In this document: in pieces, positions 22,237 to 32,191 of the stretch
Position numbering within the stretch: position 1 is the stretch's first letter
Layout: each line of letters begins with the position of its first letter
Assembly: GCA_038237515.1 (NCBI GenBank)
Contig: JBBRYP010000054.1
Span: forward strand, 1 to 33,017
Origin: JBBQDZ01 sp038237515
GTDB lineage: Bacteria > Actinomycetota > Thermoleophilia > Gaiellales > Gaiellaceae
Direction of reading: 5' to 3'
Length of the DNA: 33,017 nt
Program-made: the position numbers and the translations under genes
Notes under the pieces: generated by a model
What the model was told of the DNA's origin: nothing
Database searches by the model: none
What the model saw: the letters and a program-made list of their open reading frames with translations, nothing else

Positions 22237-23256
22237 GTGAAGGCCGTGGTCATCGAGCGGCCGCGTGAGGCCAGCTTTCGCGAGGTCGAGGAGCCCGTCT
22301 GCGGGCCCGACGACGTCGTCGTCGCGAGCCGCAGCGCCGGCGTTTGCCGCACCGACCTCGAGGTGCTCGCGGGTGAGCTCGAACCCGGCTGGGTGCGCTA
22401 CCCCGTGATTCCCGGCCACGAGTGGGCCGGCGAGGTCGCCGAGGTCGGCGCGAACGTCGACGGCTTCGCGCCGGGCGACCGCGTCGTCTGCGAGGGGATG
22501 ATCCCCTGCCACCGCTGCCGGCGCTGCCGGCTCGGGCGCTCGAACCTCTGCGAGAACTACCAGGCGCTCGGCTTCACGCGGCCCGGCGGCTACGCCGAGC
22601 GGGTGCTCGCGCCGAGGCACGTCGTCCACCGGCTGCCCGAGCACGTCTCCTACGACGCCGGGGTGCTGATCGAGCCCGGGTCGGTCGTCCTGCGCGCGCT
22701 CGAGCGCGCGCGGCCGCAGGCGGGGGAGACGGTCGGCGTCGTCGGCGTCGGGACGCTCGGGTCGCTCGCGATCTCGCTCGCGCGCCTGTTCGGCCCTTCC
22801 GCGATCGTCGCGTTCGGGCTGCGCGACGAGGAGCTCGAGCTCGCGCGGAGCCTCGGCGCGACCGAGGTCGTCAACACGGCCGGCGACGAGCGCTTCCTGG
22901 GCGAGCTCGACCTCGTCGTCGAGACGGCCGGGGCGGTTCCCGCCGTCGAGCTCGCGACGCGGCTGGCCCGCCCGGGCGGGCGCGTCGTCCTGCTCGGAAT
23001 CGCAGGTGTCGGTCGCATGCTGGAGCTCCCGGCCGACCGGCTCGCTCTGCGCGACCTCGACGTGATCGGTTCGGTCGGCTACACGAGCGCCGTGTGGACG
23101 AGAATGGTCGACCTCGTGTCGGCGCGGACCCTCGACCTCGGCCCGATCGTCACGCACCGGTTCCCGGCCGCCGAGTTCGAGGCGGCGTTCGCGCTGATGG
23201 ACAACCGCGAGGGCGTCGTCGCCAAGATCGTCCTCGTGCACGAGCTCGACGAATGA
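22237..23256 (+). CDS. zinc-dependent medium-chain (sorbitol/polyol-type) dehydrogenase
   Basis: 339 residues. Catalytic zinc ligands are C37 (GVCRTD) and H61-E62 (GHEW); the structural zinc site is C91, C94, C97 and C105. The NAD(P) site is VGVVGVGTLGSLAI (about 165-178). The set fits alcohol/polyol dehydrogenases of the MDR superfamily. Position at the head of a row with a sugar-acid dehydratase and sugar importer suggests oxidation of a sugar or polyol. The GTG start is leaderless behind TAGACT; the stop overlaps the next start (ATGA). Confidence 0.9.
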   Translation: MKAVVIERPREASFREVEEPVCGPDDVVVASRSAGVCRTDLEVLAGELEPGWVRYPVIPGHEWAGEVAEVGANVDGFAPGDRVVCEGMIPCHRCRRCRLGRSNLCENYQALGFTRPGGYAERVLAPRHVVHRLPEHVSYDAGVLIEPGSVVLRALERARPQAGETVGVVGVGTLGSLAISLARLFGPSAIVAFGLRDEELELARSLGATEVVNTAGDERFLGELDLVVETAGAVPAVELATRLARPGGRVVLLGIAGVGRMLELPADRLALRDLDVIGSVGYTSAVWTRMVDLVSARTLDLGPIVTHRFPAAEFEAAFALMDNREGVVAKIVLVHELDE

Positions 23257-23471
23257 ACGCACCGCACCAGGTGTGGGCCGCGAGACTTCGGGGATGGGGC
23301 CGCTATTCAGTCGCGGCCGGATCCCTCGTCGCGGCTGTCGTCTCGGTCGCGGCAATCGCGAGCTCCTACGACATCTCCGGCTCGATCCTCTTCGGCATCG
23401 GAGTTGGATTCTGGATCGCCGTGACCGTCTTCGCGCTCGGCACCCTCGACACGGCCCTTCGAGGGCGCTGA
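23253..23471 (+). CDS. small two-helix membrane protein in the sugar operon
   Basis: 72 residues with two hydrophobic helices, about 18-36 (YSVAAGSLVAAVVSVAAIA) and 44-66 (ILFGIGVGFWIAVTVFALGTL). It overlaps the dehydrogenase by four bases (ATGA) and the dehydratase by one (TGATG), so it is coupled to both. No family recognised. Confidence 0.7.
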   Translation: MNAPHQVWAARLRGWGRYSVAAGSLVAAVVSVAAIASSYDISGSILFGIGVGFWIAVTVFALGTLDTALRGR

Positions 23472-25219
23472 TGTCGACCTTCCGCAACCTCCCGCACTCC
23501 GGGAACGGCGGCCGCCGCAGCGACGAGTGGCTCGCACGCGACGACCTCGACGGGTTCCTCCACCGGTCGTGGCTGAAGGCCGAGGGCTTCTCGGACGCCT
23601 CCTTCCGCGGCAAGCCGGTGATCGGGATCTGCAACTCCTGGTCGGAGCTCGTCAACTGCAACGTCCATCTGCGCGGGCTCGCCGAGTCCGTCAAGCGCGG
23701 CGTCCTCGAGGCCGGCGGCTTCCCGCTCGAGTTTCCGGTCATGTCGCTCGGCGAGGTGTTCATGAAGCCGACGACGATGCTCTACCGGAACCTGATGGCG
23801 ATGGACGTCGAGGAGTCGATCCGCGCCAACCCGCTCGACGGCGTCGTCCTCCTCACCGGCTGCGACAAGACGAACCCGGCCTCGATCCTCGGCGCCGCGA
23901 GCGCGAACGTGCCCTCGCTCGTCGTCACCGGCGGGCCGATGCTCTCCGGCCACTGGCGCGGCCGCGAGCTCGGCTCGTGCTCCGACTGCTGGCACTTCCA
24001 CGAGGAGCTGCGCGCCGGGCGGCTGACCGAGGCCGAGTGGGGCGAGATCGAGGACTCGCTCTCGCGCTCGAACGGCCACTGCCAGACGATGGGGACGGCC
24101 TCGACGATGGCCTGCGTGACCGAGGCGCTCGGGCTGACGCTGCCCGGAGGCGCGGCCATTCCGGCCGTCGACTCGCGCCGCCGCGCGCTCTGCGAGGCGG
24201 CCGGCCGGCGGATCGTGGCGATGGTCGAGGAGGATCTGAAGCCCTCGGACATCCTCACGCGCGAGGCGTTCGAGAACGCGATCCGCGTGCTGCACGCGAT
24301 CTCCGGCTCGACGAACGCGATCCTCCACCTGATCGCCTACGCGGGCCGGGTCGGCGTCGAGCTGCCGCTGCAGCTCTTCGACGAGCTCTGCGCGTCCACG
24401 CCCTGGCTCGTGAACCTGAAGCCGGCGGGGGACTTCCTGATGGAGGACTTCTACTACGCAGGCGGCCTGCCGGCGGTGATGGCGCAGATCTCCGACCTCC
24501 TGCACCTGGACGCGGTCACGGTGTCCGGGCGCACGGTCGGCGAGAACGTCGAGGGCGCCCAGATCGTGAACCCGGAGGTGATCCACCCGCGCGAAGAGCC
24601 ACTCGACGCCGGCGGGTCGCTCGTCGTCCTCCACGGCTCCCTGTGCCCCGACGGGGCGGTCATGAAGATCTCGGCGGCCGACCCCGCGCTGCTCCGGCAC
24701 GAGGGCCGCGCCGTCGTCTTCGACGACATCCGGGATCTGGCCGCGCGGGTCGACGATCCCGACCTCGACCTGGACGAGCGTTCGGTGATGGTCCTCCGAA
24801 ACGCAGGCCCAGTGGGAGGCCCGGGGATGCCGGAGTGGGGGCACCTGCCGATCCCGGCGAAGCTCCTGAAGCGCGGCGTCACCGACCTGCTCCGCATCTC
24901 CGACGCGCGCATGAGCGGCACCTCCTACGGGGCGGTCGTCCTCCACGTCGCGCCGGAGGCGGCGGTCGGCGGGCCACTGGCGCTCGTGCAGACCGGCGAC
25001 CTGATCCGGCTCGACGTGGACGGGCGGCGGCTCGATCTCGTGGTCGAGGAGGCTGAGCTCGCCCGGCGCCGGGCGGCGTGGAGCCCGCCGGACCTTCAGG
25101 ACTCGAGGGGGTATCGCCGCCTGCACGAGGAGCACGTGCTCCAGGCGAACGAGGGCTGTGATCTGGACTTCCTGCGCGGCCGCTCGGCGGTCGTCCAGGA
25201 GTCGATCACCTACCTCTAG
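23471..25219 (+). CDS. IlvD/Edd-family sugar-acid dehydratase
   Basis: 582 residues. Cluster cysteines C54 (GICNSWSEL), C131 (GCDKTNPA) and C204 (GHCQTMGTAST) match the [2Fe-2S] pattern of pentonate dehydratases such as L-arabinonate and D-xylonate dehydratase. Also typical are GGPMLSGHWRG, GSCSDCW and SDARMSGTSYGAVVLH near residue 480. These enzymes turn aldonic acids into 2-keto-3-deoxy acids. The aldolase or next enzyme is not in the window. It could also act on a hexonate; ordinary IlvD is less likely because of GSCSDCW and the sugar context. Confidence 0.88.
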   Translation: MSTFRNLPHSGNGGRRSDEWLARDDLDGFLHRSWLKAEGFSDASFRGKPVIGICNSWSELVNCNVHLRGLAESVKRGVLEAGGFPLEFPVMSLGEVFMKPTTMLYRNLMAMDVEESIRANPLDGVVLLTGCDKTNPASILGAASANVPSLVVTGGPMLSGHWRGRELGSCSDCWHFHEELRAGRLTEAEWGEIEDSLSRSNGHCQTMGTASTMACVTEALGLTLPGGAAIPAVDSRRRALCEAAGRRIVAMVEEDLKPSDILTREAFENAIRVLHAISGSTNAILHLIAYAGRVGVELPLQLFDELCASTPWLVNLKPAGDFLMEDFYYAGGLPAVMAQISDLLHLDAVTVSGRTVGENVEGAQIVNPEVIHPREEPLDAGGSLVVLHGSLCPDGAVMKISAADPALLRHEGRAVVFDDIRDLAARVDDPDLDLDERSVMVLRNAGPVGGPGMPEWGHLPIPAKLLKRGVTDLLRISDARMSGTSYGAVVLHVAPEAAVGGPLALVQTGDLIRLDVDGRRLDLVVEEAELARRRAAWSPPDLQDSRGYRRLHEEHVLQANEGCDLDFLRGRSAVVQESITYL

Positions 25220-25251
25220 CCAAGCGCCCGCCAGGACTCTGAACCCGGCGT

Positions 25252-25281
25252 TTGCGACATCGAGCTCTTACGTCATAGACT
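25252..25281 (+). promoter_or_regulatory. promoter TTGCGA-18-TAGACT of the ABC importer operon
   Basis: TTGCGA at 25252-25257 and TAGACT at 25276-25281 are 18 bases apart, with a predicted start near 25288. Unlike most promoters here it serves a gene with a leader and Shine-Dalgarno site. Confidence 0.6.
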
Positions 25282-25284
25282 CCT

Positions 25285-25302
25285 GGCTCCCCCACTGGAG
25301 CC
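25285..25302 (+). promoter_or_regulatory. hairpin or operator at the importer mRNA start
   Basis: GGCTCC (25285-25290) and GGAGCC (25297-25302) flank a six-base loop exactly at the predicted transcription start. It may be an operator or a 5'-end stabilising stem. Confidence 0.5.
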
Positions 25303-25323
25303 CCTTCAAGCATGGGAGGAACG

Positions 25324-26565
25324 ATGAGCAGAAGAAGAGCGTTCGTCGCCGCCGCGCTCGCGCTGACGGTGGTCGCGGCCGCCGTCGCCGGCACGAGCCT
25401 TGGCGGCGCCAAGAAGCACCATGGCGCGTCCGGGACGGTCGTGCTCTCGGGTTGGGCCGCCAACCCCGACGAGCTGAAGCTCCTCAAGCAGGTGATCCGT
25501 GGGTTTCAGAAGACGTACCCGCAGATCAAGGTCGACTACCAGCCGATCACCGGCGACTACGTCGCGACGATGCTGGCGAAGTTCTCGGCCCGGCAGCCTC
25601 CGGACGTCTTCTACATCGACTCGAACGTCTTCCTCGACTGGGTGACCCAGGGCCTCCTCGACCCGCTTGACAGCTATGCAGCGGCGAGCAAGTTCTCGTC
25701 GAAGCCGTTCTTCCCGTCGCTGCTGAACGGCTTCAAGTACAAGGGCAAGATCTACGGCTACCCGAAGGACTGGTCGCCGCTCGCGATGGAGGTCAACACC
25801 GCACTCGCGGCGAAGGCCGGCGTCAACCCGGCGAAGATCAAGACCTGGAACGACCTGACGGCGGCGGCCAAGAAGCTGAAGCCCGTCATGGGCGGGGACG
25901 CCAAGCCGATCTGCCTGAACCCGAGCTGGGACCGCGCGCTCGCGTTCGTCTACCAGAACGGCGGCTCGTTCCTGAACCCGTCGAAGACGAAGTCGACGAT
26001 CGACTCGCCTGCGGCGGCGGCGGCGATGAACTACTACGTCGGCCTGGTCAAGCAGGGGCTGGCCGACATCCCGGCCAAGCTCAGCGTCGGCTGGTGCGGC
26101 GAGGCGCTCGGCAAGCAGAAGGCCGCGATCATCTTCGAGGGGAACTGGCTGTTCCCGTTCATGGCGTCGACGTTCCCGGACGTCCAGTTCGTCACGGAGC
26201 GGATGATCATGAACAAACAGCACGGCAACCTCGCGTTCACAGTCTCCTACTCGATGGCGAAGGACTCGAAGAACAAGCCGGCGGCTTGGCAGCTGATCCG
26301 CTACCTCGTCAGCAAGCCTGGCATGAAGACGTGGACGTCCAAGGGGTTGGCGCTGCCGTCCCGCAGTGACGTCCCGCCGGTCGCGGGCCGCTCGGCATTC
26401 CTGCAGGACGCTCCCGCGGCGCATCCGTGGCAGTTCGCGCCACGCTTCAGCCAGGTGATCGACACCGCGAACAACGACCTCTCGGCGGTGATCGAAGGCA
26501 AGAAGTCGGTCTCCGACATGCTGAAGCACATCCAGGACACCGCGAACAGCACGCTCGGTCACTAG
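25324..26565 (+). CDS. sugar ABC transporter substrate-binding protein (family 1)
   Basis: 413 residues. A signal peptide (RRRAFVAAALALTVVAAAVAG) is followed by a family-1 binding fold: VVLSGWAANPDELKLL, FQKTYPQIKVDYQPI, PPDVFYIDSNVFLDWVTQGLLDPL, GYPKDWSPLAMEVNTAL. No cysteine lies at the signal cleavage site, so the usual lipoprotein anchor seems absent. ATG 25324 is preferred over ATG 25312 because GGGAGGA lies between them. It heads the importer operon. Confidence 0.92.
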   Translation: MSRRRAFVAAALALTVVAAAVAGTSLGGAKKHHGASGTVVLSGWAANPDELKLLKQVIRGFQKTYPQIKVDYQPITGDYVATMLAKFSARQPPDVFYIDSNVFLDWVTQGLLDPLDSYAAASKFSSKPFFPSLLNGFKYKGKIYGYPKDWSPLAMEVNTALAAKAGVNPAKIKTWNDLTAAAKKLKPVMGGDAKPICLNPSWDRALAFVYQNGGSFLNPSKTKSTIDSPAAAAAMNYYVGLVKQGLADIPAKLSVGWCGEALGKQKAAIIFEGNWLFPFMASTFPDVQFVTERMIMNKQHGNLAFTVSYSMAKDSKNKPAAWQLIRYLVSKPGMKTWTSKGLALPSRSDVPPVAGRSAFLQDAPAAHPWQFAPRFSQVIDTANNDLSAVIEGKKSVSDMLKHIQDTANSTLGH

Positions 26566-26577
26566 GACGTAGGTAGC

Positions 26578-26611
26578 TTCCCGCGCGCCGGAACGCCCCG
26601 GCGCGCGGGAA
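26578..26611 (+). terminator. strong hairpin between binding-protein and permease genes
   Basis: Perfect 14-bp arms (TTCCCGCGCGCCGG, 26578-26591; complement 26598-26611) with a six-base loop and no U-run. Such stems after binding-protein genes protect the upstream mRNA or cause partial termination, giving more binding protein than permease. Confidence 0.75.
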
Positions 26612-26629
26612 CCCTCCGAAGGAAGAGGT

Positions 26630-27541
26630 ATGGCGGCAACGGCGACGACCAGCAGTGCGACCGGCGCGAGGAGCATCGGCGGAGAGCGCCTGAAGGAAAC
26701 GCTCGTCGGGTACGGGTTCATCGCCGGGCCGATGCTCGTCTACGGCCTTCTCTTCTTCTACCCAATCGCCTACTCGATCTACATCAGCCGCTACGACTGG
26801 GGCGCGCTCGGGAAGATCAGCTCGCGCGGCTCGGGAAACTACCGCGACCTCCTCCACGACCACCGCTTCGGGCTCGCGGTCAAGAACGGCCTCAAGTTCA
26901 CGATCGGCTTCGCGGTCTTCTCGATGGCGCTCGGCCTCTTCGTGGCGGTCGTCGTGAACAATGCGGTGCGCGCCCGGACTTTCTTTCGCTCCGCGTACTA
27001 CTTCCCGTCGATCGCTTCGTCGGCCGCGATCACCGCGATCGCGCTCTTCGTGCTGTCGGCCGACGGGATCTTCAACAAGCTCACCGGCCTCCACCACGCG
27101 TGGTTCGGCGAGTCGGGAACGGCGCTGTGGGCGATCGTCGGCCTGAACTCGTGGACGACGTCGGGGACCGTGATGCTCTTTTACCTCGCCTACCTGCAGG
27201 CGATCCCGACCGAGGTCTACGAGGCGGCGGCGATCGACGGCGCCGGCGCCTGGCGAACGTTCTGGAAGGTCACGTTCCCGCTGCTCAAGCCCGGCCACTT
27301 CTTCGTGTCGACGCTGCTCGTGATCGGGGGTCTGAAGATGTTCGACCAGGCTTTTATCGCCTCGGGCGGATCGGGAGGGCCGAACAACTCGACGCTCGTT
27401 CCTGTGCTGTACCTGTACCGAGTCGCGTTCTACGACGTCCGCTTCGGGTACGCAGCCGCGATCGGGCTCGCGCTGATGCTCCTGATGTTCACGCTGACGC
27501 TGATCCAGCGGCTGACGTTCGGCCGGGCGGAGGCAGCCTGA
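26630..27541 (+). CDS. sugar ABC permease, MalF/UgpA type
   Basis: 303 residues with six predicted helices starting at about 25 (YGFIAGPMLVYGLLFFYPIAYSIYIS). The cytoplasmic ATPase-contact loop is YEAAAIDGAGAWRTFWKVTFPLLKP (about 200-225). A GGAAGAGG ribosome site precedes the ATG. Partner of the next permease; the stop overlaps its start (TGATG). Confidence 0.92.
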   Translation: MAATATTSSATGARSIGGERLKETLVGYGFIAGPMLVYGLLFFYPIAYSIYISRYDWGALGKISSRGSGNYRDLLHDHRFGLAVKNGLKFTIGFAVFSMALGLFVAVVVNNAVRARTFFRSAYYFPSIASSAAITAIALFVLSADGIFNKLTGLHHAWFGESGTALWAIVGLNSWTTSGTVMLFYLAYLQAIPTEVYEAAAIDGAGAWRTFWKVTFPLLKPGHFFVSTLLVIGGLKMFDQAFIASGGSGGPNNSTLVPVLYLYRVAFYDVRFGYAAAIGLALMLLMFTLTLIQRLTFGRAEAA

Positions 27542-28506
27542 TGGCTGGCGGCGACGTCCCGACCGAGAAAGGCTTCGTACCACCCGCCGAGGCGCCGCTC
27601 GTCCCGCCGTCGCCGCCCGCGGTCGAGGAGCTCGCATTCGCCGGCGAGGCCGCCGCCGGCGTCCTCGCGGGGATCCCGGGCCGCACCGGCGTCGAGCGCA
27701 CTCGCACGATCGTCGTCTACACACTTCTGGGGGCGATCGCGCTGGTCTACTTCGTCCCGTTCCTGTGGACGATCTCGACGTCACTCAAGTCGCTGCCCGA
27801 GACGGAACAGTTCAACCTGCTCCCGCATCACCCCACCTTGCACGCGTACCACGACGTGCTGACGACGTTCCACTTCCTGCGCTACGCAGCGAACAGCGCG
27901 GGGCTCGCGGCGACCGTGACGGTCCTCAACGTCTTCCTCTGCTCGCTCGGAGGCTACGCCTTCGCGCGCCTCAGGTTCCCCGGCCGCGAGGTCCTCTTCA
28001 TGGCCGTGCTCGCGACGCTGATGATCCCCGACCAGCTGCGGCTGGTACCGATCTTCGTGAAGTTCAGCCAGTGGCATCTGCTCGGCCACTACCACGCTTA
28101 CGTGCTGATCAAGCTGGCGTCGGCCGCGCAGCTCTTCCTGATGCGGCAGTACTTCCTGACGATCCCCCGCGACCTCGAGGAGGCCGCGAAGCTCGACGGC
28201 GCCGGCTACTTCAAGACGTTCTGGAAGGTGATGCTCCCGCTCGCCGGCCCGGCGATCGCCGCGGTCGCGATCCTCGAGTTCGAGGGGACCTGGAACGACT
28301 TCTTCTGGCCGCTGATCATCTTCACGACCGCGCCGAGCCACTTCACGCTGCCGGTCGGGATCTTCTCGTTCGTGACCACGTACCAGACGCAGTGGCCGCA
28401 GCTGATGGCGGGCAGCGCGATCGCGATCGCGCCGATCGCGGTGATCTACCTCTTCTTCCAGCGCTACTTCGTCGCCGGCGTGGCCTCCGCAGGCGTGAAG
28501 GGATGA
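27541..28506 (+). CDS. sugar ABC permease, MalG/UgpE type
   Basis: 321 residues. A Pro/Ala-rich cytoplasmic extension of about 55 residues precedes six helices beginning TIVVYTLLGAIALVYFVPFLWTIS. The EAA loop is LEEAAKLDGAGYFKTFWKVMLPLAGP. It ends with RYFVAGVASAGVKG, the usual MalG-like tail. Start and stop both overlap neighbours, so the operon is tightly coupled. The long N-terminal extension is not usual for the family. Confidence 0.92.
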   Translation: MAGGDVPTEKGFVPPAEAPLVPPSPPAVEELAFAGEAAAGVLAGIPGRTGVERTRTIVVYTLLGAIALVYFVPFLWTISTSLKSLPETEQFNLLPHHPTLHAYHDVLTTFHFLRYAANSAGLAATVTVLNVFLCSLGGYAFARLRFPGREVLFMAVLATLMIPDQLRLVPIFVKFSQWHLLGHYHAYVLIKLASAAQLFLMRQYFLTIPRDLEEAAKLDGAGYFKTFWKVMLPLAGPAIAAVAILEFEGTWNDFFWPLIIFTTAPSHFTLPVGIFSFVTTYQTQWPQLMAGSAIAIAPIAVIYLFFQRYFVAGVASAGVKG

Positions 28507-29146
28507 CCGTGCGCCACGCGTTGACGGCAGCGCTCCGCCACCTGTACGAGAACGGCTGGCGGCTGGTCGTGCCGAACCTCGTGCTCGCCGTCCCTGCGGT
28601 CGCGGCGCTCATCGCTGCCACCTACACGGAAGCGGCGCTGCTTCTCCTCGTCGCCGCCGGACCGCTCGCTGCAGCTCTGATGCATTGCGCCGTGACCGTG
28701 CAGCAGACGGATGGGCTCCGGCTCGCCGACGTCGTGGACGGACTGCGCCTGCACTGGCGACGCGGGCTCGTGCTCGGCGCGCTCGGCGCGGCGGCGGCTA
28801 TCCTCGTCGTCACGGCCGTGTCGTTCTACGCGCGCCTCGGCGCGCTTGCGTGGCCGTTCGCGGTCGTCGCCTTCTACGTCGCCTTCACGTTCGCGCTCTG
28901 GCAGATCCACGTGTGGCCGCTCGCCGTCGCGCGGCGCCGCGCCGACCTTGGCGACGTCCTACGCGAGGCCGCAATCGCGCTCCTACGGAGACCGCTCGCG
29001 ACCTGCGGGCTCGCATTCGCGCTGTTGCTCGTGAACCTCGTCGGCGCGATCGGAATCCTGCCCGTGCTGACGTTCACGATCGCGTTCTCGGCCCTCGCTG
29101 CCGCGCACTTCGTCCTCCCCCCGCCGTCCGAGGACGCGACCACCTG

Positions 29147-29147
<1 letters not shown>
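28503..29147 (+). CDS. YesL-like (DUF624) membrane protein in the importer operon
   Basis: 214 residues with five or six hydrophobic helices. The pattern NGWRLVVPNLVLAVPAVAALIA, GPLAAALMHCAV, HWRRGLVLGALGAAAAILVV and FTFALWQIHVWPLAVARRRAD resembles YesL proteins encoded beside carbohydrate importers in Firmicutes and actinobacteria; their role is unknown. It overlaps the upstream permease by four bases (ATGA) and the ATPase by one (TGATG), so it is made with the importer and may be a regulator or accessory of it. Confidence 0.65.
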
Positions 29148-30253
<1,106 letters not shown>

Positions 30254-30269
30254 CGCCGCGCTCCCGCCC

Positions 30270-31274
30270 TCACTCCCCCGGCCGCTGCATCGCCGCGTCG
30301 AAGGCGACCTCCGACGGGGCGAAGTCGGTGCGCCGCACGAAGGCGAGGGCGTCTTGGGCACCCCACTCCCGGTCCATACCGGAGTCCTCCCACTCGATCG
30401 AGAGGGGTCCCGCGTAGCCGATGCGGTTCAGGGCGCGGAAGAGATCCTCGAAGTCGACGTCGCCGTGGCCGGGAGAGACGAAGTCCCAGCCGCGCTCGCG
30501 CTCGCCGAAATTGAGGTGGCCGCCGAGGATCGACCTCCGCCCGTCGAGCGAGCGCTTCGAGTCCTTGACGTGAACGTGGTAGATCCGATCGCCGAACTCG
30601 AGCACGAACGCGGCGGAGTCGAGGAATTGGTGGGCGAAGTGGCTCGGATCGAAGTTGATCCCGAAGCCCTCGCGGCGCCCGAGCGCGTCGAGCGCTCTGC
30701 GCGTCGTCACGAAGTCGTAGGCAATCTCGGTCGGGTGCACCTCGAGCCCGAACCGGACCCCCTCCCGGTCGAAGACGTCGAGGATCGGCTCCCAGCGCTC
30801 CGCGAAATCGGCATAGCCGCGATCGATCTCGCCGAAGTCGTTCGGCGGGAACGAGTACAGCAGATGCCAGATCGAGGAGCCGGTGAACCCGTTCACCTGG
30901 CGGACGCCGAGCTTCGCGGCCGCGCGCGCCGTGTCCTTCATGCGCTCGGCAGCACGCCGCCGCACCCCTTCCGGCTCGCCGTCGCCGAAGACCTCCGGCG
31001 GCAGGATGGCGCGGTGGCGCTCGTCGATCCGGTCGCAGACCGCTTGGCCGACGAGGTGGGCGCCGACGGCCCAGCACTCGAGGCCGCGTCTCTTCAGGAG
31101 CTCGCGCCGCGACTCGACGTATCCCTCCTCGGCGAGCGCCCGGTCGACCTCGAAGTGATCGCCCCAGCAGCCGAGCTCGAGGCCGTCGAAGCCCCAGGAG
31201 CCGGCCTTCTCTGCCAGCACCTCCACGGGCAGGTCGGCCCACTGGCCGGTGAAGAGCGTCACTGGTCGCGGCAT
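30270..31274 (-). CDS. sugar phosphate isomerase/epimerase-like TIM-barrel enzyme
   Basis: 334 residues of the xylose-isomerase-like TIM-barrel superfamily. Likely metal ligands are E178 (GLEVHPTE), D209 (NFDPSHF), H235 (YHVHVKD) and E294 (SIEWED). GHGDVDF near 269 is typical of the group. It probably interconverts or oxidises/epimerises a sugar or inositol derivative. AGGAGG lies six bases before the ATG, 23 bases after the stop of the upstream epimerase, so both form a minus-strand operon. Confidence 0.85.
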   Translation of the reverse strand: MPRPVTLFTGQWADLPVEVLAEKAGSWGFDGLELGCWGDHFEVDRALAEEGYVESRRELLKRRGLECWAVGAHLVGQAVCDRIDERHRAILPPEVFGDGEPEGVRRRAAERMKDTARAAAKLGVRQVNGFTGSSIWHLLYSFPPNDFGEIDRGYADFAERWEPILDVFDREGVRFGLEVHPTEIAYDFVTTRRALDALGRREGFGINFDPSHFAHQFLDSAAFVLEFGDRIYHVHVKDSKRSLDGRRSILGGHLNFGERERGWDFVSPGHGDVDFEDLFRALNRIGYAGPLSIEWEDSGMDREWGAQDALAFVRRTDFAPSEVAFDAAMQRPGE

Positions 31275-31297
31275 CTGCGTCCTCCTTCTCTATGTTG

Positions 31298-32143
31298 CTA
31301 GCCGAACAGCGCCTTCAGATGCGCGAGGCCGTCGCGGGCGAAGGCGTCTGGGTCGTCGTAGGCCGGGCGCCACATCGAGACGGCGGTGGCGAGCTCCGGG
31401 ATCGTCGGCACGAACGACTCGAGCGAGGCAACGTCGTCGTAGCCGGCGTCCCGAAGGGCGTCCCGAACCTCGCTCCAGTCGACGTGCGCCGAGCCCGGTG
31501 CGCTGCGGTCGTTCTCGCAGGCGTGGAAGTGGACGAGGAGCGAGCCGGCGCTGCGGATCGCGTCCCCGATCCGCTTCTCCTCGATGTTCATGTGGAACGT
31601 GTCGAGCAGGAGCCCCACGTTGTCCCGGTCGATCGCGGCGCAGAGGTCGGTGCCCTGGTCGACGGTGTTCAGCATGTCGTTCTCCCACCGGTTCAGGGGC
31701 TCGAGAGCGAGCTTGATCCCTCGCTCGCCGGCGTAGTCGGCGACCTCGCGCAGGCCTTCGACGGCGCGCTGTCGCTCGCTCCGGCGGTCGTCGGGCGAGA
31801 GCATCCTCGCCTTCCCGACAGCCGAGTTCAGCGGCCCGGCGAGAACTTTTGCACCGGCCCTCGCGGCCAGGTCGACGCAGAACTTCGCGTACTCGAGACC
31901 GGAGCTCCGAACGCCTTCGTCGTCGCTCGAGAGGTCGCGGTCGGCGGTTCCGAAGCCGATCACGAGCGCCTCGATCCCGGCCTCGTCGAGCGCGTCACGA
32001 AGGGCTGCCCCCTCGAGGAGCCCCGGCTGCTCGACGGCGACCTCGATCGCGTCGAAGCCGAGGTCGGCGACCCGCCGGACGAGGCCGAGCTCGCCAGTCG
32101 TGAACGGACTCGTCCAGACGAAGGTGATCGCTCCGTAGCGCAC
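31298..32143 (-). CDS. D-psicose/D-tagatose 3-epimerase-like enzyme
   Basis: 281 residues. The metal site of the ketose 3-epimerase family is complete: E148 (LALEPLNRWE), D181 (LLLDTFHMN), H207 (VHFHACEND) and E242 (ASLESF), with spacing matching characterised epimerases. It probably epimerises a ketose at C3. The start is GTG 32143 with TAGTAT 9 bases before it. First gene of the minus-strand pair. Confidence 0.86.
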   Translation of the reverse strand: MRYGAITFVWTSPFTTGELGLVRRVADLGFDAIEVAVEQPGLLEGAALRDALDEAGIEALVIGFGTADRDLSSDDEGVRSSGLEYAKFCVDLAARAGAKVLAGPLNSAVGKARMLSPDDRRSERQRAVEGLREVADYAGERGIKLALEPLNRWENDMLNTVDQGTDLCAAIDRDNVGLLLDTFHMNIEEKRIGDAIRSAGSLLVHFHACENDRSAPGSAHVDWSEVRDALRDAGYDDVASLESFVPTIPELATAVSMWRPAYDDPDAFARDGLAHLKALFG

Positions 32144-32152
32144 GGGTGAGGG

Positions 32153-32158
32153 ATACTA
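32153..32158 (-). promoter_or_regulatory. -10 box TAGTAT of the epimerase operon
   Basis: TAGTAT on the minus strand, 9 bases before GTG 32143, at the left edge of the divergent control region. Confidence 0.5.
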
Positions 32159-32191
32159 GGACGTCGTGAGGCCGTCACACTCTCGTCACTG

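Noticed and set aside
21739..23763. 674-codon minus-strand frame across the restriction and dehydrogenase genes
   Set aside because: Spans two well-supported genes and a promoter; no domain.
23366..25135. 589-codon frame antisense to the dehydratase
   Set aside because: Shadow of a gene with intact cluster cysteines; composition Arg/Asp/Val/His-rich.
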